Assembly (NCBI GenBank): GCA_021822385.1
Contig: JAKARC010000003.1
Location: forward strand, 57,923-121,922
DNA length: 64,000 nucleotides
DNA from: Pseudomonadota bacterium
GTDB lineage: Bacteria; Pseudomonadota; Gammaproteobacteria; Steroidobacterales; Steroidobacteraceae
Direction of reading: 5' to 3'
In this document: piece after piece, positions 8,328-17,975 of the stretch
Numbering within the stretch: the stretch's first letter is position 1
Layout: the number at the start of each line of letters is the position of its first letter
Notes under the pieces: model-generated
The model's database searches: none
The model's input: the letters and a program-made list of their open reading frames with translations, nothing else
What the model was told of the DNA's origin: nothing
Position numbers and translations under genes: made by a program

Positions 8328-8675
8328 ATGAACGCCAATGTCAATCCGCAGGCCGCCGCGCCAGCCGAGTTCCACGACCTCACCGACGAGAGCGCGGGCA
8401 AGACCACCGCCGGTGACGTCAATCTCGAGGTCATCCTCGATGTTCCGGTCACCTTGTCGATGGAGGTCGGGCGCACCCGCATCCCGATCCGCAACTTCCT
8501 GCAGCTGAACCAGGGCTCCGTGGTGGAGCTCGACCGCACCGCGGGTGAGCCCCTCGACGTCTACGTCAACGGCACGCTGGTCGCGCACGGCGAGGTCGTG
8601 GTCGTCAATGAACGGTTTGGCATTCGTCTGACCGATGTTCTCAGCCCGGCCGAGCGCCTGCGTAAACTCAAATGA
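8328..8675 (+). CDS. fliN: FliN, flagellar motor switch protein
   Basis: FliN forms the base of the C-ring and docks FliH. The 115-residue protein has the SpoA domain with VILDVPVTLSMEVGRTRIPI, LNQGSVVELDR and NERFGIRLTDVLSPAERLRKL, which are near-invariant in FliN. An N-terminal polar tail of about 30 residues precedes it. The stop overlaps the fliO start (ATGA). Confidence 0.97.
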   Translation: MNANVNPQAAAPAEFHDLTDESAGKTTAGDVNLEVILDVPVTLSMEVGRTRIPIRNFLQLNQGSVVELDRTAGEPLDVYVNGTLVAHGEVVVVNERFGIRLTDVLSPAERLRKLK

Positions 8676-9046
8676 CCCATCTGTTCGCCGCACCCAGCAG
8701 CGCGGGCACACCGGCGGCCATTGGCGCCGGCAGCCTCGTGTCCGTCACGCTTGCGCTGCTTGTCGTCCTCGCCGCGATCTTCGCCCTGACCTGGCTGGCA
8801 CGGCGCCTGCGCACGTTTGGTATGGGTGCGAACGGTGCGCTGAAGGTTCTCGCCACGCTGCCGCTCGGCGCCAAGGAACGGGCGGTGCTGCTGAAGGTGG
8901 GCGGGACCGAGATCCTGGTCGGCGTCGCGCCCGGTCGGGTCAACACGCTGCATGTGCTCGAGCAGCCGGTCGCGCTCGAGGATGGGATCGCCCGGCCGAC
9001 GCCCGCGACCTTCGCGGCGCTGCTGAAGCGCAGCATCGGCAAATGA
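8672..9046 (+). CDS. fliO: FliO, flagellar export gate assembly protein
   Basis: FliO stabilises FliP during assembly of the export gate. The 124-residue protein has one membrane helix around residues 20-40 (SLVSVTLALLVVLAAIFALTWLA) and a cytoplasmic tail with the family pattern ALKVLATLPLGAKERAVLLKVGGTEILVGV. It starts inside the fliN stop and ends inside the fliP start, so three genes are coupled by ATGA overlaps. Confidence 0.93.
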   Translation: MTHLFAAPSSAGTPAAIGAGSLVSVTLALLVVLAAIFALTWLARRLRTFGMGANGALKVLATLPLGAKERAVLLKVGGTEILVGVAPGRVNTLHVLEQPVALEDGIARPTPATFAALLKRSIGK

Positions 9047-9786
9047 GCGCCATGCGCAAAAGCTGGCCGCTGCTGCTGCTCGCGCTGCTGCCCCTGGCGG
9101 CGCGCGCTGCGCCCGGCATTCCGGCCTTCAGCGTACAGACCCACGGCGGCACTCAGACCTACACGCTGACGCTGCAGGTATTGGCGCTGATGACGGCGCT
9201 GACGCTGCTGCCGGCGATCCTCCTGATGATGACCGCCTTCACGCGGATTGTGATCGTGCTCGGGATCCTGCGCCAGGCGCTCGGCGCCGGCCAGACCCCG
9301 CCCAACCAGGTGCTGCTCGGACTGGCGCTGTTTCTCACCCTGTTCGTGATGTCCCCGGTGATTCGCCAGATCAATCACGTCGCCTACCAGCCCTATGCCG
9401 CCGGCACGCTGAGTGCGACCGCCGCGCTCGAACGCGCCGAGGTGCCGCTGAAGGAGTTCATGCTGCACCAGACGCGCGAGAGCGACATTGCCGTGTTCAC
9501 GCATATCGCCGGCGCGAAGGGTTATGCCGCGCCCCTCGACGTGCCGCTGTCGGTGCTGGTGCCGGCGTTCCTCACGAGCGAGCTCAAGACCGCGTTTATC
9601 ATCGGCTTTCTGCTGTTCATTCCGTTCGTGATCATCGACCTGGTGGTGGCGAGCGTGCTGATGTCGCTCGGCATGATGATGGTCTCACCGGTGATGATCT
9701 CACTGCCCTTCAAGCTGATGCTGTTCGTACTGGTGAACGGCTGGACACTGGTTGTCGGCTCGCTCGCGGCGAGCTTCTACCACTAG
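9043..9786 (+). CDS. fliP: FliP, flagellar export gate membrane protein
   Basis: FliP is the main subunit of the FliPQR core of the export gate. The 247-residue protein has a cleavable-type signal peptide (residues 1-22, ending ARAA) and four membrane helices. Family motifs are LTLLPAILLMMTAFTRIVIV, LRQALGAGQTPPNQVLLGL and SLGMMMVSPVMISLPFKLMLF. The start ATG at 9043 overlaps the fliO stop; the longer upstream frame lacks a membrane-protein start. Confidence 0.97.
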   Translation: MSAMRKSWPLLLLALLPLAARAAPGIPAFSVQTHGGTQTYTLTLQVLALMTALTLLPAILLMMTAFTRIVIVLGILRQALGAGQTPPNQVLLGLALFLTLFVMSPVIRQINHVAYQPYAAGTLSATAALERAEVPLKEFMLHQTRESDIAVFTHIAGAKGYAAPLDVPLSVLVPAFLTSELKTAFIIGFLLFIPFVIIDLVVASVLMSLGMMMVSPVMISLPFKLMLFVLVNGWTLVVGSLAASFYH

Positions 9787-9795
9787 GGGATACGC

Positions 9796-10065
9796 ATGAA
9801 CTCAGCCACCGTCATGACCATCGGCATGGGCGCACTCGAGGTGACACTGATGCTGGCCGCGCCGCTGCTGCTCGCGACCCTCATCACCGGCGTCGTGATC
9901 GGCGCATTCCAGGCCGCCACCCAGATCAACGAAATGACGCTGTCGTTCATTCCAAAGCTGCTCGTGCTTGCGCTCGTGATGGCGCTTGCCGGCCCGTGGA
10001 TGCTGCACACCCTGGTCGACTACACGCGCGAGCTCATCCTCGGCATTCCGCAACTCATCGGCTGA
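9796..10065 (+). CDS. fliQ: FliQ, flagellar export gate membrane protein
   Basis: This small export-gate subunit has 89 residues with two membrane helices (about residues 15-40 and 52-75). Conserved runs are ALEVTLMLAAPLLLATLITGV and FQAATQINEMTLSFIPKLL. A Shine-Dalgarno-like AGGGGA lies just upstream of ATG 9796. Confidence 0.96.
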   Translation: MNSATVMTIGMGALEVTLMLAAPLLLATLITGVVIGAFQAATQINEMTLSFIPKLLVLALVMALAGPWMLHTLVDYTRELILGIPQLIG

Positions 10066-10079
10066 CGGCCGCTGCAACC

Positions 10080-10856
10080 ATGCCGATCCTCGCTGCCACC
10101 ACCCTTGAGCACATGCTGGCCGGCCTGTTCTGGCCGTTCGTGCGCATCGGCTCGTGTCTGATGGTCGCGCCGGTGTTTGGTTCGGTGTCGGTGCCGGCGC
10201 AGGTCCGGGTGGTGCTGGCCGGCGGGCTCGCGCTGCTCGTCGCGCCGCTCGTGCACGTGCCCGCGGCGCTCGCCGCGCTCTCGGTGACCGGGGTGCTCAT
10301 CACCGTGCAGCAGATCATCATTGGCATCGCACTCGGCTTCTCCCTGCAGCTGGTGTTCGAGGCGGTCACGCTCGGCGGCCAGATGATCGCCAACAGCATG
10401 GGACTGTCCCTGTCCTACAATCTCGACCCTCTGAGCGGCACGAGCACCCCGGCGCTCGGCCAGCTGTACACGCTGCTCGTCACGTTGCTGTTTCTCGCCC
10501 TCAACGGTCAGATCGCGCTCATCCGCATCCTGGTCGAGGGCTTTCGCACGCTGCCCATCGGCACCGTCGGGCTGGGCCAGCATGGCCTCTGGGCGGTGAT
10601 CGAGTTCGGTTCCACCCTGTTCTCGGGTGCCCTCGCCGTGGCGCTGCCGGCGCTCACCGCAATCATGGTCGCGAACCTCGCCTTCGGCGTCATCAGCCGC
10701 GCCGCCCCCACGCTCAATCTGTTCGCGACCGGCCTGCCGGTCGTGCTCGCCTTCGGACTGCTCGTGATCCTGGCGAGCCTGCCGGTCCTCGAATCCGGCT
10801 TCGTGCGGCTGCTCGGCTCCGCGCTTCTGTTCCTGCGTCAGCTGATCAGGGCCTGA
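10080..10856 (+). CDS. fliR: FliR, flagellar export gate membrane protein
   Basis: FliR completes the FliPQR gate and contacts FlhB. From ATG 10080 the protein has 258 residues, normal for the family, with about six membrane helices and the motifs FWPFVRIGSCLMVAPVFG, GEQMIANSMG-like GGQMIANSMGLSLSYNLDP and PTLNLFATGLPV. It is followed after 3 bp by flhB. Confidence 0.96.
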   Translation: MPILAATTLEHMLAGLFWPFVRIGSCLMVAPVFGSVSVPAQVRVVLAGGLALLVAPLVHVPAALAALSVTGVLITVQQIIIGIALGFSLQLVFEAVTLGGQMIANSMGLSLSYNLDPLSGTSTPALGQLYTLLVTLLFLALNGQIALIRILVEGFRTLPIGTVGLGQHGLWAVIEFGSTLFSGALAVALPALTAIMVANLAFGVISRAAPTLNLFATGLPVVLAFGLLVILASLPVLESGFVRLLGSALLFLRQLIRA

Positions 10857-10859
10857 GCC

Positions 10860-11984
10860 ATGGCGCAAGACGATCAGGACCGCAGCGAACAACCGACCGG
10901 GAAGCGCCTGGAGAAGGCCCGCACCGAGGGCCAGGTGCCGCGCTCGCGCGATCTCAGCAGCGCCGCGGTTCTGCTCATCGCGGGCGCGGGCCTGCGCATG
11001 TTCGGCGCGAGCATGGGCCGCGCGTTCGAGCGCCTGATGCGCACCGGCCTGTCGGTGCCAGCGGCGGCTGCGGCAAGTCCCGAGCGCGCGCTCGCCACCG
11101 CCGGGCAGGAAGCGCTGCATGCGCTGCTCGCCTGCGGTCCGGTGCTCGCGCTCACCGTGGTGGCGGCATTCGCCGCGCCGCTCGCCCTCGGCGGCTGGAA
11201 TTTCAGCTTCCAGTCGCTGGCGCCGGATTTCACCCGCCTCGATCCGGTCGCCGGGTTCACACGCCTGGTGTCGGTGCGCGGTCTGGTCGAGCTCGGCAAG
11301 GCGTTCGCGAAATTCCTGCTGGTCGCGGGGGCGGCGCTGCTCGCGCTGCACATCGAGTGGGCGCGCATGCTCGCCCTCGGCAACGAGCCGCTCGGGGTCG
11401 CGATCGCCGCGGCCCTGCACCTGGTGTCGGATGCGCTGATGATGGTGGCGGCCTCGCTCGGGGTGATCGCTGCCATCGACGTGCCCTGGCAGCTCTGGCA
11501 GCACCACCGCGATCTGCGCATGACACGCCAGGAAGTGCGCGACGAGGCGAAGGAGAGCGAGGGCGCGCCCGAGACCAAGGGACGCCTGCGGCGCGCGCAG
11601 CGCGCGCTGCAGCGCCGGCGCATGCTGCACGATGTTCCCAAGGCGAACGTCGTGGTCACCAATCCCACCCACTTCGCCGTGGCGCTGCGTTACGAGGAGG
11701 ATCGCATGCGCGCCCCGCGCGTCGTCGCCAAGGGCGCCGACCTGCTCGCCGCGCGCATCCGCGAGATCGCGAGCGAGCATTCGGTTCCGCTGGTCGAGGC
11801 GCCGCCGCTCGCCCGAGCGCTCTTTTACAACGTGGAGATCGGCGCGGAGATTCCCGCGGCGCTCTACGTCGCGGTCGCGCAGGTACTCACGTACATCTAC
11901 CGCCTGAAGAATGCGCGCGCGAGCGGGGCCCCCGCCCCGACCCCGCCCCAGATCGATCCTGCCATTGAAAACCTGCAGCCCTGA
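10860..11984 (+). CDS. flhB: FlhB, export substrate-specificity switch protein
   Basis: FlhB switches export from rod/hook to filament subunits by autocleavage. The 374-residue protein begins with the conserved EQPTGKRLEKARTEGQVPRS, has four membrane helices and a cytoplasmic domain with the NPTH cleavage site at residues 268-271 (VVVTNPTHFAVALRYE). The C-terminal tail beyond about residue 350 is low-complexity (ASGAPAPTPPQ). FliK, its partner, is not in the window. Confidence 0.97.
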   Translation: MAQDDQDRSEQPTGKRLEKARTEGQVPRSRDLSSAAVLLIAGAGLRMFGASMGRAFERLMRTGLSVPAAAAASPERALATAGQEALHALLACGPVLALTVVAAFAAPLALGGWNFSFQSLAPDFTRLDPVAGFTRLVSVRGLVELGKAFAKFLLVAGAALLALHIEWARMLALGNEPLGVAIAAALHLVSDALMMVAASLGVIAAIDVPWQLWQHHRDLRMTRQEVRDEAKESEGAPETKGRLRRAQRALQRRRMLHDVPKANVVVTNPTHFAVALRYEEDRMRAPRVVAKGADLLAARIREIASEHSVPLVEAPPLARALFYNVEIGAEIPAALYVAVAQVLTYIYRLKNARASGAPAPTPPQIDPAIENLQP

Positions 11985-11987
11985 TCC

Positions 11988-14087
11988 ATGACAACGGCAA
12001 CAAACATCGCCACCGGACCGGTCAACTGGTCGCAGAACCTGCGCGATATCCTGCGCGTCGGCATCGGTGTGCCGCTCGGCGTGCTCGGCGTGCTCGCCAT
12101 GGTCATCGTGCCCTTGCCGCCGGTTGCGCTCGACATTCTGTTCACGTTCAACATCGCGCTGTCGATCGTGATCGTGATGAGCGTCTTCTACGTGTCCCGT
12201 CCAGTGGAGTTCGGGGTGTTCCCCACCGCGCTGCTGCTCGCGACACTGTTGCGCCTCGCCCTGAACGTCGCTTCGGCCCGCGTCGTGCTGCTGCACGGCT
12301 ACACCGGGCCCGGCGCGGCCGGTCACGTCATCGAGTCGTTCGGCGAGTTCGTGGTCGGCGGCAACTTCGCCGTCGGTGTCGTGGTGTTCATCATCCTCAC
12401 CATCATCAACTTCGTGGTCATCACCAAGGGCGCCGGCCGCGTCTCCGAGGTAAGCGCCCGCTTCACTCTCGATGCCATGCCGGGCAAGCAGATGGCCATC
12501 GATGCGGACCTGGCGGCGGGTCTGATCACCCAGGACGAGGCGCGCACGCGGCGCGCCGAGATCCGTGCCGAGGCGGATTTCTACGGTGCTATGGATGGCG
12601 CCAGCAAGTTCGTGCGCGGCGATGCCATCGCCGGCATCCTGATTCTCCTCATCAATATCGTCGGCGGCCTGGCGATCGGCATCCTCGAGCACGGCATGGC
12701 GCTCACCGCGGCGCTCCATACCTACACGCTGCTCACCATCGGCGATGGTCTGGTGGCGCAGATCCCCTCGCTGCTGCTGTCGACCGCGGTCGCCATCATC
12801 GTGACGCGCATGTCGCGACCGCAGGACATGGGCGGGGAGCTCGGCAAGCAGCTGTTCGGCAATCCGCGCACGCTCGCGGTGGCGGGCGGGTTGCTCGGTG
12901 TGCTCGGCCTGATTCCCGGCATGCCGAGCCTCGCCTTCCTGTCGATGGCGGGCGTGTGCGGCGGCCTGGCCTATGTGTTGCACAAGCGGCGCACGCTGCA
13001 GGCGGCGGCCCCGCCCGCGCCCAAACCCAAGGCCGCCCCCGAATCCCGCGAGCTCAGCTGGGAGGACGTCAAGCCCGTCGACCCGGTCGGCCTCGAGGTC
13101 GGCTATCGCCTCGTGGCGCTGGTCGACAGCAAGGGCCAGGGCGCCGATCTGCTGGCGCGGGTGCGTGGCGTCCGTCGCAAGCTGTCGCAGGAGCTCGGCT
13201 TCCTGCTGCCGGCCGTGCACATCCGCGACAACCTCGACCTGCAACCGACGGTGTATCGCATCAACCTCAGCGGCGTGCCGATCGGGGAGAACACGGTATA
13301 TCCGGATCGTGAGCTCGCCATCAACGGCGGGCGGGTGTTCGGAGCGCTGCAAGGCGTGGCGACGCGCGATCCGGCCTTCGGCATGGAGGCGGTGTGGATC
13401 GAGCCGGGCAACCGCGATCATGCCCAGGCGCTCGGCTACACGGTCGTCGATCCGAGCACGGTCATCGCCACCCATCTGTCATTCATCCTGCAATCGCACG
13501 CGCACGAGATCCTCGGCCACGAGGAAGTGCAGCAGCTGCTCAACGCCCTCGGCAAGAGCGCGCCGAAGCTGGTCGAGGACCTGGTGCCGCGTGTGCTGCC
13601 GCTCGCCGTTCTGGTACGCGTATTGCAAGGACTTCTGGCGGAACGTATTCCCATCCGCAACATGCGCCTCATCATGGAAACACTCGCCGAACACGCACCC
13701 CGAACCCAGGATCCGGCCCTGCTGCTGCCGCTGGTGCGCGCCGCCCTCGGCCGGCAGATCGTGCAGGACATCGCCGGCGTCGCCGCCGAGTTGCCGGTCA
13801 TCACCCTGGATCCTGAGCTCGAGCGGCTGCTGCAGGGCTCCCTCACCGCGGGCAGCGCCGGCGCCGGCCTCGAACCGGGGCTCGCCGAGCGGCTGCAGCA
13901 GCGGGTTGCCGAAGCCGCACACCGGCAGGAGGGGGCCGGCGCCGCGCCCGTGCTGCTGGTGCCGCCGCCGCTGCGCGCGGCCATGGCCAAGTTCCTGCGG
14001 CCCGCGCTGCCGGCACTGCATGTGCTCGCGTGGAATGAGATACCCGACAACCGCAAGGTCCGTGTCGTGACCGCGGTCGGCAGGTAA
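11988..14087 (+). CDS. flhA: FlhA, flagellar export gate protein
   Basis: FlhA forms the nonameric export gate ring and receives chaperone-substrate complexes. The 699-residue protein has about eight N-terminal membrane helices with the FHIPEP-family runs GVFPTALLLATLLRLALNVA, TKGAGRVSEVSARFTLDAMP and KQMAIDADLAAGLI. A cytoplasmic half from about residue 340 includes VHIRDNLDL and TLSFILQ-like THLSFILQSHA. It precedes flhF by 3 bp. Confidence 0.97.
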   Translation: MTTATNIATGPVNWSQNLRDILRVGIGVPLGVLGVLAMVIVPLPPVALDILFTFNIALSIVIVMSVFYVSRPVEFGVFPTALLLATLLRLALNVASARVVLLHGYTGPGAAGHVIESFGEFVVGGNFAVGVVVFIILTIINFVVITKGAGRVSEVSARFTLDAMPGKQMAIDADLAAGLITQDEARTRRAEIRAEADFYGAMDGASKFVRGDAIAGILILLINIVGGLAIGILEHGMALTAALHTYTLLTIGDGLVAQIPSLLLSTAVAIIVTRMSRPQDMGGELGKQLFGNPRTLAVAGGLLGVLGLIPGMPSLAFLSMAGVCGGLAYVLHKRRTLQAAAPPAPKPKAAPESRELSWEDVKPVDPVGLEVGYRLVALVDSKGQGADLLARVRGVRRKLSQELGFLLPAVHIRDNLDLQPTVYRINLSGVPIGENTVYPDRELAINGGRVFGALQGVATRDPAFGMEAVWIEPGNRDHAQALGYTVVDPSTVIATHLSFILQSHAHEILGHEEVQQLLNALGKSAPKLVEDLVPRVLPLAVLVRVLQGLLAERIPIRNMRLIMETLAEHAPRTQDPALLLPLVRAALGRQIVQDIAGVAAELPVITLDPELERLLQGSLTAGSAGAGLEPGLAERLQQRVAEAAHRQEGAGAAPVLLVPPPLRAAMAKFLRPALPALHVLAWNEIPDNRKVRVVTAVGR

Positions 14088-14090
14088 GCG

Positions 14091-15251
14091 ATGAAGATCG
14101 TACGTCACACGGCCGCCGAGATGCGCCATGCGCTGCGCGCGATTCGCGAGCAGCTCGGAGAAGATGCGGTGATCCTCTCCTCACGCCGCGTGCCGAACGG
14201 CGTGGAGGTGACCGCAGCGGTCGACTTCGACGCGAGCCGAATCGAGGCACTCGAGTCCACCGCGGCCGAGCTGCCGGAACGGGTCATCGGTGCGCCGCCG
14301 CTCGCCGCCAACACCCCGGCGGCGGCCGAGGCCATGGGCCATGAGCTGAAGACGCTGCGCCGCATGCTCGAGACGCAGCTCGCGCAACTCGCCTGGAACG
14401 ATCGCACACGCCGCTCACCGGTGCACACCGAGCTGCTGCGCGAGCTGTCCGAGATCGGCATCACGCAGGAACTTGCCGATCATCTCGTCGGCCAGCTGCC
14501 CGCCGACATCGATTTGCGCCAGGGCCGGCGCTTCGCCATCGCCGGTCTGTCGCAGTACCTGCAGGTGACGGGCGACTGCTGGCTCGACAGCGGCGGGCGC
14601 ATCGCCTTCGTCGGGGCCACCGGCGTCGGCAAGACCACCGTGCTCGCCAAGCTGGCGGTGCGCTGGATACTGCGGCACGGCGCCAAAGAATTGGCGCTCG
14701 TCGCCTCGGACACCGTGCGCATCGGCGCTCAGGATCAGATGCATGCGCTCGGCCAGCTGCTCGGAGTGCCGGTGCATACCCCGGAGCGCTTTGAGACCCT
14801 GCCGCAGCTGCTCGGGCGTCTGGACCAGCACCGGCTGGTGCTGATCGACACGCCGGGGCTCAGCGTGCGCGACGCCCAGTTCGAGGCGCGCCGCGCGGTG
14901 CTCGGCGCGTGCGGCACCGCTCTGGCGCCTGCGCTGGTGCTCGCGGCCAGCACGCAAGCCGGCGCTCTGGAGGAAACCATAGAGCGCTTCGCCCCGCTGC
15001 AGCCGGCCGCCTGTGTGCTCACCAAGACCGATGAGGCGGCGAGCCTCGGCGGCGCCCTCTCGGCGCTGATCCGCGCGCGCTTGCCTATCGCCTACATCAG
15101 CGATGGCCAGCGGGTACCGGAGGATCTGCACCCGGCGCGGGCGCTTGAGCTCGTGACGCAGGCGGTGCGCCTCGCCAAAACCCGCGGTGCCGCCGCGGAC
15201 GAAGATCTATTGCGACGACGATTCGGAAAACTCGCCCATGCAAACCCCTGA
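14091..15251 (+). CDS. flhF: FlhF, SRP-type GTPase setting flagellar pole and number
   Basis: FlhF recruits early basal-body parts to the cell pole. The 386-residue protein begins MKIVRHTAAEMRHALRAIREQLGEDAVILSSR, the FlhF B-domain signature. The GTPase domain has G1 GATGVGKTT at about residue 175, SDTVRIGAQDQM (Val where most have Tyr in DTYRIGA), LIDTPG and TKTDEA. Its 3' end overlaps flhG by 14 bp. Presence of flhF implies a polar flagellum. Confidence 0.96.
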   Translation: MKIVRHTAAEMRHALRAIREQLGEDAVILSSRRVPNGVEVTAAVDFDASRIEALESTAAELPERVIGAPPLAANTPAAAEAMGHELKTLRRMLETQLAQLAWNDRTRRSPVHTELLRELSEIGITQELADHLVGQLPADIDLRQGRRFAIAGLSQYLQVTGDCWLDSGGRIAFVGATGVGKTTVLAKLAVRWILRHGAKELALVASDTVRIGAQDQMHALGQLLGVPVHTPERFETLPQLLGRLDQHRLVLIDTPGLSVRDAQFEARRAVLGACGTALAPALVLAASTQAGALEETIERFAPLQPAACVLTKTDEAASLGGALSALIRARLPIAYISDGQRVPEDLHPARALELVTQAVRLAKTRGAAADEDLLRRRFGKLAHANP

Positions 15252-16116
15252 ACTGAGCCTGATCAACAACGCGAAATTGAAGGCGCTGGCGCGGCCCGTC
15301 CAGGTGATCGCGGTCACCGGCGGCAAGGGCGGCGTGGGCAAGACCAGCGTTGCGGTCAACCTCGCCACCGCGCTCGCCCCGCGCAAGCGTGTCGTGCTCC
15401 TCGACGGCGATCTCGGCCTGGCCAACGCGGATGTGTTCCTCGGTCTCTCGCCCCGCTACACGCTCGCGCACGTGCTGAATGGGGAGCGCACGCTCGATGA
15501 GGTCCTCATCCGCGCGCCCCAGGGCTTTCACATCGTGCCGGCCGCCTCGGGGGCCGCCAACCTCGCCAACATGGGGGTTGCCGAGCACCTCGGACTGGTA
15601 CGCGCCTTCAGCAGCCTCGCCGAACCGCTCGAGGTGCTGATCGTCGATACCGCCGCCGGCATCGCGCACGGGGTCCTGCAGTTCGCCCAGGCCGCCCAGC
15701 AGGTGCTCGTGGTCATCTGCGACGAGCCGGCCTCGCTCACCGACGGCTATGCGCTCATCAAGGTGCTGAGCCGCAGCCATGGCATCACGCGCTTTCGCGT
15801 CCTCGCCAACCGGGTGCGCGCGCCGGGCGGCGGCCGCGAGCTGTTCCAGCGCTTCGAGCGGGTGACCCGCCGATTCCTCGAGGTCGCACTCGAGTTCGCC
15901 GGCGAGATTCCCGAGGACGAGTATCTCCACCGCTCGGTGCGCGAGCAGCGTCCGGTCTGTGACGCCTATCCCGGCAGCGCCGCCGCTCGGGCGTTCAAGA
16001 AACTGGCCGAAGCGGCCGATAACTGGCCAGTACCGCCCGGTCCGCGCGGCAATATCGAGTTCTTCGTCGAGCGGCTGGTGCGGCGCGGGCCCGCGCAACT
16101 GGCGGTGGTGCCATGA
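15238..16116 (+). CDS. flhG: FlhG/FleN, MinD-type ATPase controlling flagellar number
   Basis: FlhG limits flagella, usually to one, by acting on FlhF and on FleQ. The 292-residue protein from ATG 15238 has a deviant Walker A motif GGKGGVGKTS at about residues 24-33, the switch region DGDLGLANADVFLGL and IVDTAAGIAHGVLQF. It resembles Pseudomonas FleN in starting straight into the ATPase fold (PVQVIAVTGGKGGVGKT), without an obvious FlhF-stimulating DQAxxLR motif. FleN normally binds FleQ, so its partner surface on the shortened FleQ here is of interest. Confidence 0.94.
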   Translation: MQTPELSLINNAKLKALARPVQVIAVTGGKGGVGKTSVAVNLATALAPRKRVVLLDGDLGLANADVFLGLSPRYTLAHVLNGERTLDEVLIRAPQGFHIVPAASGAANLANMGVAEHLGLVRAFSSLAEPLEVLIVDTAAGIAHGVLQFAQAAQQVLVVICDEPASLTDGYALIKVLSRSHGITRFRVLANRVRAPGGGRELFQRFERVTRRFLEVALEFAGEIPEDEYLHRSVREQRPVCDAYPGSAAARAFKKLAEAADNWPVPPGPRGNIEFFVERLVRRGPAQLAVVP

Positions 16117-16865
16117 ACGCGGCAAGCGCTTACAGCGAGGTGCGCGGCTGCGCCGATACGCCCGCGGCCGCCGACCTGGTGACGCGGCACGCGGAGCTGG
16201 TCAAGCGCATCGCCTATCACCTCGCCGGGCGGCTGCCGCCCTCGGTGGAGATCGACGATTTGATGCAGGCGGGAATGCTCGGATTGCTGGAGGCAGCCTC
16301 GAACTACGCGGCGGGCCGGGGCGCGAGCTTCGAGACCTACGCCGGCATCCGCATCCGCGGCGCGATGATCGACGCGCTGCGCAAGCTCGACTGGGCGCCG
16401 CGCTCGGTGCATCGCAAGGCGCGGGCCGTGGCCGCGGCGGTGCAGGAAATCGAGCGGCGCACCGGCCGGGACGCGCGCGATGCGGAAATCGCCGCCGCTC
16501 TCGGCGTCGAACTCGCCGAGTATCACGCGATCGTGCACGACGCGGCCAGTTGCCGGCTTGCGGCGCTGGATGATGCGGCGGTGACCATCGAGGGCGACGC
16601 CGATCCGTTTCTCGAGACCGCCGACGAGGAATTCAAGCAGGCGTTGGCGGTGGCCATCGACGGACTGCCGGAACGGGAGAAGCTGGTGATGTCGCTTTAC
16701 TACAGCGAGGGCCTCAACTTGAAGGAGATCGGGGCGGTGCTGCGCGTGACCGAATCGCGCGCCTGTCAGCTGCACGGTCAGGCGCTCGTGCGCTTGAAGG
16801 CGCGCCTCGGCGCCTGGCGCGAGACGCCCGCGGCGAGCGGCGCGGCGCGGCGAGGTCGGCAGTGA
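16113..16865 (+). CDS. fliA: FliA, flagellar sigma28
   Basis: This RNA polymerase sigma factor drives late flagellar genes. The 250-residue protein has sigma region 2 ([52 protein letters not shown]), region 3 ([17 protein letters not shown]) and region 4 ([26 protein letters not shown]). Its expected targets in this window carry TCAAG/TAAAG-N11-GCCGATA promoters. FlgM, encoded at 34708-35049, is its anti-sigma factor. ATGA overlap with flhG, GTGA overlap with cheY. Confidence 0.97.
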   Translation: MNAASAYSEVRGCADTPAAADLVTRHAELVKRIAYHLAGRLPPSVEIDDLMQAGMLGLLEAASNYAAGRGASFETYAGIRIRGAMIDALRKLDWAPRSVHRKARAVAAAVQEIERRTGRDARDAEIAAALGVELAEYHAIVHDAASCRLAALDDAAVTIEGDADPFLETADEEFKQALAVAIDGLPEREKLVMSLYYSEGLNLKEIGAVLRVTESRACQLHGQALVRLKARLGAWRETPAASGAARRGRQ

Positions 16866-17248
16866 GCAAGGACTGCAAGTTTCTCGTGGTGGACGATTTC
16901 TCCACCATGCGCCGGATCGTCAAGAATCTCCTGCACGATCTCGGCTATCCGAACGTGCGTGAAGCGGACGACGGCGAGACGGCCCTGCCGCTGCTGCGGG
17001 CCGAAGATTTCGACTGTCTGATCACCGACTGGAACATGCCCGGCATGCCCGGGCTCGATCTGATCAAGGCGGTGCGCGCCGATGCGCGCCTCGCCAAGCT
17101 GCCGGTGCTGATGTTGACGGCCGAAGCCAAGCGCGAGCAGATCATCGAGGCCGCGCAAGCCGGAGTCAACGGCTACATCATCAAGCCCTTCACCGCCGAG
17201 ACGCTGAAGGAGAAACTCGACAAGATTCTGGGCACAGCCGCAAAGTGA
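16862..17248 (+). CDS. cheY: CheY, chemotaxis response regulator
   Basis: This single-domain receiver binds FliM when phosphorylated. The 128-residue protein starts at GTG 16862, overlapping the fliA stop. It has the acidic pair D11/D12, phospho-acceptor D56 in TDWNMPGM, the conserved Thr in LTAEA and Lys in IIKPF. The sequence is the canonical flagellar CheY form. cheZ follows after 7 bp. Confidence 0.97.
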   Translation: MSKDCKFLVVDDFSTMRRIVKNLLHDLGYPNVREADDGETALPLLRAEDFDCLITDWNMPGMPGLDLIKAVRADARLAKLPVLMLTAEAKREQIIEAAQAGVNGYIIKPFTAETLKEKLDKILGTAAK

Positions 17249-17255
17249 AACAACA

Positions 17256-17966
17256 GTGACAAACTTTTCCGTGTTGCAGCGTGAGTACGGCGCGTGCGTG
17301 GATGCACTGAGCGAGGCATTCCACAATGCAGATGAGGCGGCGTTCTTCGCTGCCGTCGATCATATCGTGCACATGCGCGAGCCGCGCATGCTTGGGGAAA
17401 TCCGCCGGCTCACCGGCGGGTTGCAGAAGGCGCTTGAACGCTTCAGCATCGAATCACGCCTGGCCGATTTCGCCGAACACGAGATACCCGGGGCGCGCAC
17501 GCGCCTGCTGCACGTGATCAACATGACCGACGCGGCGGCGCACCGCACGCTCGACCTGGTCGAGCGCTCCGGCCCGCTCGCCGAGCGCGTGGCGCACGAA
17601 GCCGCCGCGGTGCTCGCGACGCTTGCGGCCGGCGAACCGGAGCCGCTGCACGTGCGGCTCGAGCAGTTCTTGCCGGCGGCCCGCGCCGACTGCGAGCAGA
17701 TCCGGCGCAACCTCGCCGAGGTACTGCTGGCACAGGGTTATCAGGATTTGACCGGACAGATCATCCGCAGCGTCATCAAATTGGTGGAGGAGCTGGAACA
17801 GACCCTGGGCAGCCTGACACGGCTCTCCGGCGACGTGGTCGAGCATGCGACCCTCGGCAGCGATCCGGCCATGGCACATGGCCCGGTCGTACCCGGGGTC
17901 ACTCAGGGCGAGATCGCCGCTCAGCAAACCGATGTCGACGAGCTGCTGTCGGGCCTGGGCATGTAA
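17256..17966 (+). CDS. cheZ: CheZ, CheY-P phosphatase
   Basis: CheZ dephosphorylates CheY. The 236-residue, mainly helical protein has catalytic D164 and Q168 in GYQDLTGQIIRSVIKL and a C-terminal CheY-binding tail DVDELLSGLGM. The GTG start at 17256 lies 7 bp after cheY. It sits at the same place as in Pseudomonas (fliA-cheY-cheZ), but cheA no longer follows it. Confidence 0.95.
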   Translation: MTNFSVLQREYGACVDALSEAFHNADEAAFFAAVDHIVHMREPRMLGEIRRLTGGLQKALERFSIESRLADFAEHEIPGARTRLLHVINMTDAAAHRTLDLVERSGPLAERVAHEAAAVLATLAAGEPEPLHVRLEQFLPAARADCEQIRRNLAEVLLAQGYQDLTGQIIRSVIKLVEELEQTLGSLTRLSGDVVEHATLGSDPAMAHGPVVPGVTQGEIAAQQTDVDELLSGLGM

Positions 17967-17975
17967 GGAGTAGCG

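Noticed and set aside
10020-13475. 1151-residue open frame antisense to fliR-flhB-flhA
   Set aside because: It is very rich in Arg, His, Gln and Asp with no domain pattern, and it overlaps three well-supported genes. It is the expected shadow of GC-rich codon usage.
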